Positions 14,201 to 21,420 of a stretch of DNA of 23,933 nucleotides are shown here, piece by piece. The notes below the pieces were generated by a model. That model saw nothing but the letters and a program-made list of their open reading frames with translations, searched no databases and was not told the origin of the DNA. The number at the start of each line of letters is the position of its first letter. Positions within the stretch are counted from its first letter, which is position 1. Source of the DNA: JACPIN01 sp964367085 (GTDB lineage: Archaea > Nanobdellota > Nanobdellia > SCGC-AAA011-G17 > ARS1403); assembly GCA_964367085.1 (NCBI GenBank), contig CAYIWL010000008.1, positions 1 through 23,933 on the forward strand. Reading direction: 5' to 3'. Made by a program: the position numbers and the translations under genes.

Positions 14201-14720
14201 ATCCTACACTTTCATCGAGAAAGATAATTTTTCTAAGAGGGGGATAGAGATAGTTTGTAGATATCTTAAATCGCTTAAAAAAACAGTTCAGATAAAAAAC
14301 GTAGAGGGAGAAAAAGACTATCAAAAAAATGATATTGATCTTGTCTGGGTTTACAAAAAAGATGATAAAAGTCGAATGATCTCTATAGAAGTTAAAACCG
14401 ATAAGTATACGACAGGTAATTTCTGGTTGGAGACGATTAGTAATGAAGAGCTTGGAACTAATGGTTGTTTTATTAAAAGCAGAGCGAAATATTTATTTTA
14501 TTATTTTACAGAATGGGATAGCATGTACATTATTCCATTAAAGAAGGCACAATCTTGGTTTCTCGAAAATTTAAATCGCTTTAGGGAAAGCAAAACAACT
14601 ACTAAAGATGGGCTAGGTCGGCATAAACATACTACGGTAGGTAGGCTTGTTCCAATCGAGACTATGATGGAAGAAGTTAAAGGTATTAAGCTAGTAAAAA
14701 ATGTTTCAAAGAAGAACTAA
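14193..14720 (+). CDS. PD-(D/E)XK nuclease, likely restriction endonuclease
   Basis: 175 residues with a restriction-fold core. The metal-binding Asp is in NDIDLVWVYKK (about 46-56) and the E-V-K of SIEVKTD (about 65-71) follows one beta strand later. Later segments GCFIKSRAKYLFYYF and MYIIPLKKAQSWF pair a strand and a helix as in this fold. It is convergent with and overlaps by 4 bases a DNA methyltransferase, the usual arrangement of a type II system, and is translationally coupled to the gene before it. Target sequence cannot be read off. The nuclease fold is well supported; restriction function is inferred from context. Confidence 0.75.
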   Translation: MTKSYTFIEKDNFSKRGIEIVCRYLKSLKKTVQIKNVEGEKDYQKNDIDLVWVYKKDDKSRMISIEVKTDKYTTGNFWLETISNEELGTNGCFIKSRAKYLFYYFTEWDSMYIIPLKKAQSWFLENLNRFRESKTTTKDGLGRHKHTTVGRLVPIETMMEEVKGIKLVKNVSKKN

Positions 14721-15529
14721 ATACGAAACGTTTCAAAGATTACCTCTGGTTGATTTTTTTCTAATAATGTTTTCTGATCAGACTGAAGTCTCTTCTTAAT
14801 TATAGGGAGATATTTTCTATTTAGTTCAATTCCGACAGAATTTCTTCCTAGGCTCTTAGCTACTGCTGAAGTTGTCCCTGCTCCTAGAAAAGGATCTAAA
14901 ACAACATCCCCTACATCTGTACAAGATAAAATAATTCTTCTCAATAATTCTTCTGGTTTTTGTGTGGGATGCTCTCCAGCCCATTTTTCCTTTTTAGGTG
15001 TTAAAGGAATTGCCCAGACATTTCTTGTTTGTTTTCCTTTGAAGTTTATTTGATCTTCAATACTCTTACTCCACTCATAATTAAATTTCCATTTCTTATT
15101 ATTCCCATTTTTTGACGCCCAGATTAAATGCTCGGTACTTTCTGTGAAAAACCTACAGGTAATGTTTGGCTGCGCATTTGGCTTATACCAGACTATGCTA
15201 TTATTGATTTTAACCTCATCATACTGCTGTAAGATAAAACCAACTTGGTAGATATTGTGAAAACTCCCAGAAATCCATAAACTCCCACCGTGTTTTAATA
15301 CTCTTAAAGCTTCTTTAATCCATTGTTGATTAAATTGTAGATATTCATCTTTAGAGAAAATATCCCATTGCTCTTGCATTGTAATGTGGTTGCTGTACTT
15401 CCAGCCTAAGCCTTTCTTTTTAGACATGTTATAAGGGGGGTCTGCAAAAACTAGATCGATAGATCCATCGGGAATGGTCTTTAAAACTTCTAAGGCATCT
15501 CCTTGTATGACTTTATGTGTTGTTTTCAT
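14717..15529 (-). CDS. beta-class adenine/cytosine-N DNA methyltransferase
   Basis: 270 residues. Motif IV, FADPPYN, lies near the N-terminus (about 29-35) and the SAM-binding motif I, DPFLGAGTTSAVAK, near the C-terminus (about 213-226): the beta-class order. GSLWISGSFHNIYQVG and STEHLIWASKN, KWAGEHPTQKP are typical of the HinfI/DpnA-like group, many of which make N6-methyladenine at GANTC or GATC. The exact site is not determinable here. The ATG overlaps the stop of the ribbon-helix-helix gene (ATGA), with GAGG about 6 bases upstream. It would protect the host from the facing nuclease. Confidence 0.92.
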   Translation of the reverse strand: MKTTHKVIQGDALEVLKTIPDGSIDLVFADPPYNMSKKKGLGWKYSNHITMQEQWDIFSKDEYLQFNQQWIKEALRVLKHGGSLWISGSFHNIYQVGFILQQYDEVKINNSIVWYKPNAQPNITCRFFTESTEHLIWASKNGNNKKWKFNYEWSKSIEDQINFKGKQTRNVWAIPLTPKKEKWAGEHPTQKPEELLRRIILSCTDVGDVVLDPFLGAGTTSAVAKSLGRNSVGIELNRKYLPIIKKRLQSDQKTLLEKNQPEVIFETFRI

Positions 15530-15687
15530 TTCATCCTCTTTAATTTCTCATATACCGCCGAGTTTACAAATGAAGTCAGGGAGGGGTATTGATAATTATT
15601 TCCATTCTCCTTTATCCATTTTTGGATTTCCTTTAATAATTTGTTATCAATTCTAACTGTGGCTTTGCTGTTTCCACTTTGTGACAT
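15526..15687 (-). CDS. ribbon-helix-helix regulator of the methyltransferase
   Basis: 53 residues. The ribbon is KATVRIDNKLLKEIQKWIKE (8-27), followed by the second helix with SLTSFVNSAVYEKLKRM (36-52), the MetJ/Arc/CopG fold. Such proteins bind DNA as dimers and often repress their own operon. Its TGA overlaps the methyltransferase ATG. A TATA box, CCTTATATAC (15719-15710), about 25-30 bases before the ATG gives an almost leaderless transcript. It probably acts as the controller of the restriction-modification island, comparable in role to C proteins; this is an inference from position. Confidence 0.78.
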   Translation of the reverse strand: MSQSGNSKATVRIDNKLLKEIQKWIKENGNNYQYPSLTSFVNSAVYEKLKRMK

Positions 15688-15740
15688 GATGTAGTAGAAA
15701 TGTAACTTGTATATAAGGTTTATGTAAATGAAAATCCGTC

Positions 15741-16326
15741 TTAATTGGCACTATTCACGATGTCTGCAAACTCGTAGTTTACTTTAAGTAACAATTCAAT
15801 GAATTCGAAACAATTTTGAGCTTCTTCTTCATTTCTATCTTCTATCTCATGATTAGCTGAATTTCCCAGGTCCTTTACATAATCTGCTTTATTTCTGCTT
15901 TTTCTCGGAACAATTCCTTCAGTACATAAATAGTCGATATACTCAATGAACTTTTTACCTTCAGAGTCTCCTTCTTCTACCGCGATATGCATAATTAGTT
16001 TCCTCATTAACATTATTGCTGCATTAAAACAACCTGACTGCATGGATTTTCTAATCTCTGAATAAATTAATTGAATATTTTCTGGAAGTTTATTAATCTC
16101 CTTCCCAGGTAATGGTAGGATGATTTGTTTTTTGTCGTCGTCTATTACCGGGGGGGGCATTACAACTAGGACAAATATAGATAAAGCTATGATCTGTCCT
16201 AGTGCCAGGTTTTTCAGTTAGATATACTTTTTCTGATGCAATTTCTTTATTGCAATTCCAACAAAGAAGGGATTTAGCGGGAATATCTGAAATATGCTCC
16301 CATCGCCCTTGATTAAACTTGTGCAT
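15741..16326 (-). pseudogene. zinc-ribbon DUF4145 protein gene, frameshifted at a C8 tract
   Basis: The N-terminal part from ATG 16326 reads MHKFNQGRWEHISD and carries CWNC...YICPSC, a zinc ribbon. At CNAPP the frame meets eight C residues (16157-16150) and drifts off. The other frame continues as PPVIDDDKKQIILPLPGKEI with a clear DUF4145 helical domain (YSEIRKSMQSGCFNAAIMLM and on) to 15741. Deleting one C gives one protein of about 194 residues with the normal zinc-ribbon plus DUF4145 architecture. DUF4145 proteins often occur beside restriction and other defence genes, as here. The break may be a sequencing error, phase variation or true loss. Confidence 0.75.
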
Positions 16327-16351
16327 CCTAAATATAAGATGGATAAAGATT

Positions 16352-16558
16352 TTAAGGGTTTTTATCCCCCTTGGGGTTCCAACTATCCCCTTTGACAAGC
16401 CAATGATAAAATACAATGACTAGAAAAATCAATGCAATTGAACCTTCTAGAAAATTTATTCCATTGAAAATTAATAGGATAAATCCTGCTATTACTCCTG
16501 AAAACACTCCAACGATCAACGTTTCCCAATTTGGATGTGCTTGAAATATTCTTGACAT
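16352..16558 (-). CDS. small two-helix membrane protein
   Basis: 68 residues with two hydrophobic segments, LIVGVFSGVIAGFILLIF and GSIALIFLVIVFYHWLV, and a charged tail ending GDSWNPKGDKNP. A hairpin in the membrane with both ends on the same side is likely. It starts 7 bases after the stop of the preceding gene, so it is the last gene of the Cas4-like nuclease operon. Family unknown. Hydrophobic pattern and spacing support a real gene. Confidence 0.55.
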   Translation of the reverse strand: MSRIFQAHPNWETLIVGVFSGVIAGFILLIFNGINFLEGSIALIFLVIVFYHWLVKGDSWNPKGDKNP

Positions 16559-16565
16559 TTTATTC

Positions 16566-16952
16566 TTATGTAAATTTATCCCAAACTCCTGTGATAATAA
16601 CCTTATTTTTATTTTTTAATTTGTCTTCAAAACATTCAATCAAATACTCCAATAATGAATACATGAATTTTGATCCTCTTTTCACTTCGATAACAAAAGT
16701 TCTTTTATCAACTCTTTTCATTGTGTGGTCAACTGACTTAAACCTCTCATCTTTTATTTGCTTATAATAGTTGATTATTTTCTCCGGATTTTCTACATCT
16801 CTAGGAAATTCAATTCTTACTTGAGCGATTGCAGGATGATTAGTGTTAATTTGGATTCTTCTCAGTACAATGCTGTTACTTTCTTCTTGTTTATTTTTAA
16901 TTAATTCTTCTGGTAACTTTAAACTTCCGTCTTTATTAAATTCTGATTTCAT
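16566..16952 (-). CDS. hypothetical protein in the Cas4-like nuclease operon
   Basis: 128 residues from ATG 16952, chosen because GAGGGT lies 5 bases before it; the frame also has an ATG at 16973. It overlaps the end of the nuclease gene by 17 bases, implying coupled translation. Sequence alternates strands (RRIQINTNHPAIAQVRIEF, RTFVIEVKRGSKFMYSLLEY, KVIITGVWDKFT) and helices without Cys or known motifs. It may work with the nuclease, but its family is not recognised. Confidence 0.65.
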   Translation of the reverse strand: MKSEFNKDGSLKLPEELIKNKQEESNSIVLRRIQINTNHPAIAQVRIEFPRDVENPEKIINYYKQIKDERFKSVDHTMKRVDKRTFVIEVKRGSKFMYSLLEYLIECFEDKLKNKNKVIITGVWDKFT

Positions 16953-17604
16953 TCTTACCCTCGCACCATTCACACCTTCCTTCAGGTTCTTCTCTACTTG
17001 AGATTAAAGCAACTGCATCATTAAAAATCTTTTCTCCGTTCAAAGAGGGGGTTTTAATTTTCCTCAATTCAGTATCGAAAATAACTTCTCCTGTCTCCAA
17101 AACTTCTTTAGGATAATAAAACAACAAATAAGTAAAATCTTCTGTTTCGTAATTATTTTTTCTTAATAAAAAATTGTAAATATCCATCTGCAATTGATAA
17201 TGCTCGTGAGTATCTTCTTTTACCGGAAAGCCGCGAGTTTTGTAGTCCAAAACAATCAACTTCCCGCTTTTAGAAACTAAAATATTATCAACTGCCCCGT
17301 GCAATAAAATTCCAGAATCCTTATCCAGATACTCAATTCCTTTCCTGTTGTTCCTCCAAATCTCAAGCAGTTTCTTATCGCTGAATAATTTGCAGTCCTT
17401 ACAGCTCTCCCTTATCTCTGGAGGAAGCTCGTTTCTTTCCATGAATTTATCAAAATGCTTTTTCAGAATCATGTCCATCCCGCTTGGAAGAGAAGGAAAA
17501 ATTGTAGAAGGCCTTTTAATGTTTTTAACAATCTGGAGATAGAAGCATCTCTTGCATTCAAGCATTAAGTTTATTGAACTTGGGCTTAGTTTTATAGTTG
17601 TGAT
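16936..17604 (-). CDS. Cas4/RecB-like PD-(D/E)XK nuclease with Fe-S cysteines
   Basis: The first ATG is at 17565, giving 209 residues. The frame extends back to a stop at 17610, and the typical N-terminus KLSPSSINLMLECKRCFYLQ begins upstream of that ATG. A strong Shine-Dalgarno sequence AAGGAG (17617-17612) sits 7 bases before ATC 17604, so a non-AUG start (ATC 17604 or ATA 17595) is likely. Core motifs: Cys pair CKRC near the N-terminus, GAVDNILV (Asp), LIVLDYKTRG (D-x-K), QLQMDIYNFLL, and a C-terminal CEWC, fitting a [4Fe-4S] Cas4-type exonuclease. No CRISPR array is present, so it is probably a standalone repair nuclease. It heads a three-gene operon. Confidence 0.8.
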   Translation of the reverse strand: MTTIKLSPSSINLMLECKRCFYLQIVKNIKRPSTIFPSLPSGMDMILKKHFDKFMERNELPPEIRESCKDCKLFSDKKLLEIWRNNRKGIEYLDKDSGILLHGAVDNILVSKSGKLIVLDYKTRGFPVKEDTHEHYQLQMDIYNFLLRKNNYETEDFTYLLFYYPKEVLETGEVIFDTELRKIKTPSLNGEKIFNDAVALISSREEPEGRCEWCEGKNEIRI

Positions 17605-17712
17605 TTTTTAACTCCTTATCACCTGAAATAAATAAAGAAATGCGGTTTTTAAGAGTTTTTATATGATATTTAGTTCTACACTTAAGGAAAACATTTATAA
17701 ACATACGTAAAC

Positions 17713-17763
17713 TTAACTTTACACATATAAACTAAAATGGACACATATAAATTTAACTTTACA
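17713..17763 (+). promoter_or_regulatory. direct repeats across the MNT/HEPN promoter and start codon
   Basis: TTAACTTTACA occurs at 17713-17723 and 17753-17763 (40 bp apart). ACACATATAA occurs at 17721-17730 and 17741-17750 (20 bp apart). They flank ATG 17737 and lie just past a TATA box, TTTATAAA (17694-17701). The spacing suggests operator sites for the HTH-bearing antitoxin. Confidence 0.55.
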
Positions 17764-18276
17764 TCTCTGGAACTTAAGATTTTCCAGCTGATCTGCACAA
17801 AATCTGGAGAAAAACTAAGCCAAAGAGAGATTGCAAAACTCCTTAATGTTTCTCCTACTGCTGTCTCAAATTCAATAAAAAAGCTCGTAGAAAACAGGCT
17901 GATTAAACTCAATAAAGTAAAGACAATAAATTTCATCTCATTTAACCGAGATGAGAAGCGAGCAGTTGATCTGAAGAGGGTCGAAAACCTGAGAAGTATT
18001 TACATTTCTGGATTGTTGAATTACCTAGAAGAACTGCTTCCGGGGGGGACAATCATCCTTTTCGGAAGCTATTCCAGAGGAGAGGACACTAATACCTCTG
18101 ATATTGATCTTGCCGCCATAGGAAGGAAGTACAAATCAATCGATCTTAAAAAATTTGAGAAGTTGCTGAACAGGAAAATAAATCTTTATTTCTATGATTC
18201 ATGGAAAAAAATGCAAGAAAATCTAAAAAATAATATCCTCAATGGAATCCTTTTAAGCGGCGGAGTTGAATTATGA
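17737..18276 (+). CDS. HTH plus minimal nucleotidyltransferase, antitoxin-type
   Basis: 179 residues in two domains. Residues 8-65 form a winged HTH (LSQREIAKLLNVSPTAVSNS). Residues 85-175 form a minimal nucleotidyltransferase with GSYSRGEDTNTSDIDLA (110-126), where D122 and D124 bind metal. In MNT/HEPN pairs this protein neutralises the HEPN partner, in studied cases by AMPylating it; the HTH adds operon control. It overlaps the HEPN gene by ATGA. A 7-G run at 18042-18048 encodes Pro-Gly-Gly and keeps the frame. Repeats around its start codon are likely binding sites for its own HTH. Confidence 0.87.
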   Translation: MDTYKFNFTSLELKIFQLICTKSGEKLSQREIAKLLNVSPTAVSNSIKKLVENRLIKLNKVKTINFISFNRDEKRAVDLKRVENLRSIYISGLLNYLEELLPGGTIILFGSYSRGEDTNTSDIDLAAIGRKYKSIDLKKFEKLLNRKINLYFYDSWKKMQENLKNNILNGILLSGGVEL

Positions 18277-18707
18277 GATCTTTTGAAGACTATCTCAATG
18301 AAGGGGTTGTTAAAACTATCAAGAAAGACAGGCAGCGTGCTAATAGTTTAGTTATCGAAGCAGAAAGGAAAATTTCCTCTCTAAAGGAGAGCATAGAAAA
18401 AATAGGGATTAGGAATGACAATGCAAATGATTACATCGAGCACTGCTACGATGCAATTATGTTTTTAGTCAGAGCAAAACTTTTTCTTGATGGATATTTA
18501 TGCAGCGGCCAGGGAGCTCACGAAGCAGAAGTTTCTTTCATGGCAAACCTTGGGTTCAGTGAAAGGGATATTGATTTTGCGGATAAATTAAGATACTTCA
18601 GGAATAGTATTCTTTATTACGGAAAACAATTGGATGCTGAATATGCAAAGAAAGTTATTGAATTTACAAAAAAGATTTATCCAAAATTGAAAGACTTGAT
18701 CAAGTAA
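18273..18707 (+). CDS. HEPN-domain protein, toxin-type partner
   Basis: 144 residues, all helical, of the HEPN fold, starting in the ATGA overlap with the nucleotidyltransferase gene. The helices carry HCYDAIMFLVRAKLFLDGYL and KLRYFRNSILYYGKQLDAEY. HEPN RNases use Rx4-6H; here the motif reads RNSILYYG, with Tyr where His is expected. RNase activity by the standard motif is therefore uncertain, although the Arg-Asn is kept. Pairing with MNT makes a type VII-like toxin-antitoxin module the best reading. Confidence 0.83.
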   Translation: MRSFEDYLNEGVVKTIKKDRQRANSLVIEAERKISSLKESIEKIGIRNDNANDYIEHCYDAIMFLVRAKLFLDGYLCSGQGAHEAEVSFMANLGFSERDIDFADKLRYFRNSILYYGKQLDAEYAKKVIEFTKKIYPKLKDLIK

Positions 18708-19078
18708 GGTTATAACTTCAATCCCTATCCCTTGAAACATATATAGTTTAGGACAAAAGAAATGCATATTTTTGAAATAGAAACTTTTGAAATTTGTGAT
18801 AATTAAATAACCTATTTACGAATTGTTTTATGCGTTATTAATGCCCGAAACTATATAGATTTTGAAAGGGGATGAAACTCGAATTCAATAACGATGGAAG
18901 CTTGAATATTAATTAAAGATTATAAAACAACAATAAGACAAACTAAGACTTGTAAAAATAGGTTTCATGTGAAGTTATAAGTTTAAATGGAACAACTTAA
19001 GCTATCGGAAGATATATAAACAAAGATATACTTTTAATGAAGATAAGGTTTAAATAAACCCAAAAAGAGGTCCCATAA
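18708..19078. other. 370-bp intergenic region with inverted repeats and a promoter
   Basis: No convincing gene was found. TCCCTTGAAACATATATAGT (18728-18747) has an imperfect inverted partner at 18848-18872 (AAACTATATA...GAAAGGGGA), about 100 bases apart. A TATA-like GATATATAAAC (about 19011-19021) and a perfect GGTTTA-AA-TAAACC palindrome (19047-19060) precede the membrane gene at 19079, with GAGGT (19067-19071) as ribosome binding site. Confidence 0.5.
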
Positions 19079-19243
19079 ATGGTTGCTGATGGTTTGTTTT
19101 CGTTGCTATCTCTGGTTGGAGGAGGAACTTCAATTTATTTCTTATTGGAAGGACTTACAACTGCAGCAATGTTGGCTTTGACTTTGATAATTTTTATTGA
19201 AATGACTCGGGACTTTACAAAATGGGATTTAGTGAAAACATAA
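19079..19243 (+). CDS. 54-residue membrane protein
   Basis: A short frame with GAGGT 7 bases before ATG 19079. It reads MVADGLFSLLSLVGGGTSIY, then a hydrophobic run through TTAAMLALTLIIFIEM to DFTKWDLVKT. Two membrane segments are likely. Its end overlaps the next membrane protein gene by 22 bases, showing translational coupling. Ribosome binding site, hydrophobicity and overlap support a real gene. Function is unknown; it may be a small subunit of the downstream protein. Confidence 0.6.
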   Translation: MVADGLFSLLSLVGGGTSIYFLLEGLTTAAMLALTLIIFIEMTRDFTKWDLVKT

Positions 19244-19920
19244 TAAATCCTATAGTTCTAATAGTGGTGTTTATATTTGGCATTTCTTTTATCCCAAAAT
19301 TTGTATATGTTAAGATAAGAAGTTTATTATTTTATAATCGATATGAAAAAGAAAACCTTAAAAAAAATTTTTACAAAATCTTTGGGTTGTATGTTTTATT
19401 GGGACTCTCTCAAGGAGTTGTTTTCATTTTCCTATTGAATAATCTAAGCATAAAAAACCTTGAGCTGAAACCGACTCAAAAAATAATCTTTTCTTTTTTA
19501 ATCTCTTTTTTGTTAATAATTGTATTAAGGGTTTCTGTCTTGTTGAATAAAACAGAAATTGTTAAACCCTTTTTATCCGAAGATTTAAAGAAGAAAATGT
19601 TGGAACGAAGCAAGAATTATCCTTATGAGGAATTAAGGAAGGAATTTGAATCTTTTTTGTTTTCTATCTTTTCGACTGCATTGATTGGAATTTTAATTTA
19701 TTCTTTTTATTCGATACTTTTTATTCCCGAGGATAGTTGGCAACTGGTATTTCAGGGGAAAAATATAGACTTCCTGTGGGTGTTTGTTTCAATAATTCTT
19801 TTTGGGTTTATTGTCGGTTTGTTAACCTACACTACCGAATATGTCCTCTCCAGATTTGGTGTTCATCCAAAGTGTGAATTTATTCATAAAGAAAAAGAGG
19901 AAGCAATTCAAGGATTTTGA
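19222..19920 (+). CDS. multi-pass membrane protein of unknown function
   Basis: 232 residues with about five membrane segments near 8-32, 48-72, 85-107, 145-170 and 183-212. A charged cytoplasm-like loop (KKKMLERSKNYPYEELRKEF) lies between segments 3 and 4. The short tail HPKCEFIHKEKEEAIQGF contains one Cys and His residues. There is no transporter signature I recognise. It overlaps the 54-residue membrane gene by 22 bases and is probably co-transcribed from the promoter near 19011. Confidence 0.65.
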   Translation: MGFSENIINPIVLIVVFIFGISFIPKFVYVKIRSLLFYNRYEKENLKKNFYKIFGLYVLLGLSQGVVFIFLLNNLSIKNLELKPTQKIIFSFLISFLLIIVLRVSVLLNKTEIVKPFLSEDLKKKMLERSKNYPYEELRKEFESFLFSIFSTALIGILIYSFYSILFIPEDSWQLVFQGKNIDFLWVFVSIILFGFIVGLLTYTTEYVLSRFGVHPKCEFIHKEKEEAIQGF

Positions 19921-20014
19921 AGTTTCCTCAATCTTGGACTTTTCACCATTTTCAATATCTTAGTGAAACTTTTGTGTAAAATTTGAGTTTTTTCTAAATT
20001 TTAAGCTAATACAT

Positions 20015-20605
20015 TCATTCGGCTAAATCTCTTTCCAATCTTCTATCAATAATCTCCAAGAGTTCAATCTTTTGATTTTTTATAAGATCTGAGATTTTTA
20101 TTTTGTTCTTTAAGTACTCCAATCCCCCAACATCACCTTCACTTAGTTTTTTGGGTGCTGATAATTTTCGAGCCTCATACTTTAAAATGTCGAATTCACT
20201 CCAGTCTTCTTGTAGACTTAGAATTTTTTTAACATACACGAAGGGGAAGATCCCTATTCCCCGTTCCCTATGTTTGAAGCGTAAAAAACAATATGTTGTT
20301 GGTAAGTTATATCCTTCATCAATAGCTGCATGCTCTCTTTCATGTTCAATCCAGGACAAGGTTTCTTGAAGAAAGCTTTGGTTTTTAGCTTTCTTAGCAA
20401 GCTTTGTAGAGGTCTTTTTAACCTTTTCAAAATAGGATTCCCAATTGTCAAATTCAAAATAATTTTTATAATTTCTAATTTTTTTATGGATATTTTCAAT
20501 CTTGCTTTCACCTTCTTCTAAGGATATCTTCTGGGAAGTTACTAAGATATTAATTTTAACAACCTCGTCCATATATTTTTCTAATTCCTCTTTTGTGATT
20601 CCCAT
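20015..20605 (-). CDS. HExxH-containing protein, possible metallohydrolase
   Basis: 196 residues from ATG 20605; another ATG is at 20614. A TTAAAAATATT box centred about 23 bases before 20605 fits leaderless initiation there. The N-terminal half is charged and coiled (SLEEGESKIENIHKKIRNYK). The middle has SWIEHEREHAAIDEGYNLP, where HEREH is a perfect HExxH zinc motif with a downstream Glu or Asp candidate ligand. The C-terminal part is Lys-rich helices. A metal-dependent peptidase is possible, but the rest of the fold is not recognised. An operator-like palindrome lies about 115 bases upstream. Confidence 0.6.
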   Translation of the reverse strand: MGITKEELEKYMDEVVKINILVTSQKISLEEGESKIENIHKKIRNYKNYFEFDNWESYFEKVKKTSTKLAKKAKNQSFLQETLSWIEHEREHAAIDEGYNLPTTYCFLRFKHRERGIGIFPFVYVKKILSLQEDWSEFDILKYEARKLSAPKKLSEGDVGGLEYLKNKIKISDLIKNQKIELLEIIDRRLERDLAE

Positions 20606-20717
20606 CCTAACCATTTATCAATAATATTTTTAAGAATTATTAATCCTTTCCCATCATGAAACAACTAAAGGCACAAATATTGATAAGGTCTTCATTTATG
20701 AAAGTTCCCCCATTTTC

Positions 20718-20734
20718 ATACACATCGTGTGTAT
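20718..20734. promoter_or_regulatory. second copy of the ATACAC-N5-GTGTAT palindrome
   Basis: ATACAC-ATCGT-GTGTAT has the same half-sites and spacer length as the operator of the zinc-ribbon/AbrB-CDC48 operon at 4030-4046. The full perfect arms here are ATACACA-TCG-TGTGTAT. It lies upstream of the HExxH gene and just past the DUF2085 stop. Confidence 0.55.
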
Positions 20735-20754
20735 TCGAAATTTTAATCTCTCAC

Positions 20755-21096
20755 TTAGGTGGGTAAAAGATAGATGTTTGACAGATAGTGGATCCCGATC
20801 CCAGAAAATATTCCTGCTAATAATCCGGTAAAAAATCTGAGGGGATTATTACTTTCACGTAATTTTAGCATTTGGGTCGTTCCATCTATAGCAATTGGAA
20901 ATATTAGCGAGATAGCTAAAAAAAGCATTAGGTTCTTGTTGAATAACATCTCCAAGTTGAGTAAGATTGAAATCAATACACCAATAAACATTCCTAGATA
21001 AATCCCGAAACATCTAGAACAAAGACTCATCTGTTTTTTATTTATAAAAAAACTTCGAGAAGGCATTTGGTGACAAATCCAGTTAGGTAGCTTCAT
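20755..21096 (-). CDS. DUF2085 family membrane protein
   Basis: 113 residues with the DUF2085 signature CHQMPSRSFFINKKQMSLCS then RCFGIYLGM, with conserved Cys and His that may bind metal. Three membrane segments follow, with FPIAIDGTTQ and RESNNPLRFFTGLLAG between them, also typical. It starts 1 base after the stop of the zinc-ribbon membrane protein, so the two form an operon. The biochemical function of the family is not known to me. Confidence 0.8.
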   Translation of the reverse strand: MKLPNWICHQMPSRSFFINKKQMSLCSRCFGIYLGMFIGVLISILLNLEMLFNKNLMLFLAISLIFPIAIDGTTQMLKLRESNNPLRFFTGLLAGIFSGIGIHYLSNIYLLPT

Positions 21097-21097
21097 A

Positions 21098-21352
21098 TTA
21101 AGAGTTGATTATCATCACAAGGATTACAATTATGATTATTGCCCCAATGCAACAACCAATTATTCCTCCGGCACCTTGAAATAATCCTGAAAAGAAACCT
21201 CCCCCTGCGTGTATCACCGTAGTTTGATTTTGTTTTACATCACTTTTATCTCTAGTCGGTGTTTCCAATTCTCCACTTAATTTAGCCCCGCATTCTTGGC
21301 AATGTTTTGTTTGGAACCCCATCTTTTTACCGCACTTGGGACAATATGCCAT
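21098..21352 (-). CDS. zinc-ribbon protein with one C-terminal membrane anchor
   Basis: 84 residues from ATG 21352. An upstream ATG at 21367 is disfavoured, because a CTTTAAAAA box near 21379 places the transcript start at about 21354. Order of parts: zinc ribbon YCPKCGKKMGFQTKHCQECG (3-22), a polar linker, a Gly-rich stretch (HAGGGFFSGLFQGAGGIIG) and a Cys-Cys-bearing membrane helix, CCIGAIIIIVILVMII. Zinc-ribbon-plus-anchor proteins of this type are common in archaea without assigned function. It is co-transcribed with the DUF2085 gene. Confidence 0.72.
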   Translation of the reverse strand: MAYCPKCGKKMGFQTKHCQECGAKLSGELETPTRDKSDVKQNQTTVIHAGGGFFSGLFQGAGGIIGCCIGAIIIIVILVMIINS

Positions 21353-21420
21353 GACTTTTCTTAGCATCTAACATTTTTAAAGTTTTCTTTGATAATCAGT
21401 TGGTATCTTTTAGGGGTATT

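Noticed and set aside
18042..18048. G7 run as a frameshift in the nucleotidyltransferase gene
   Set aside because: Domains on both sides are in the same frame and the run encodes Pro-Gly-Gly, so the gene is intact.
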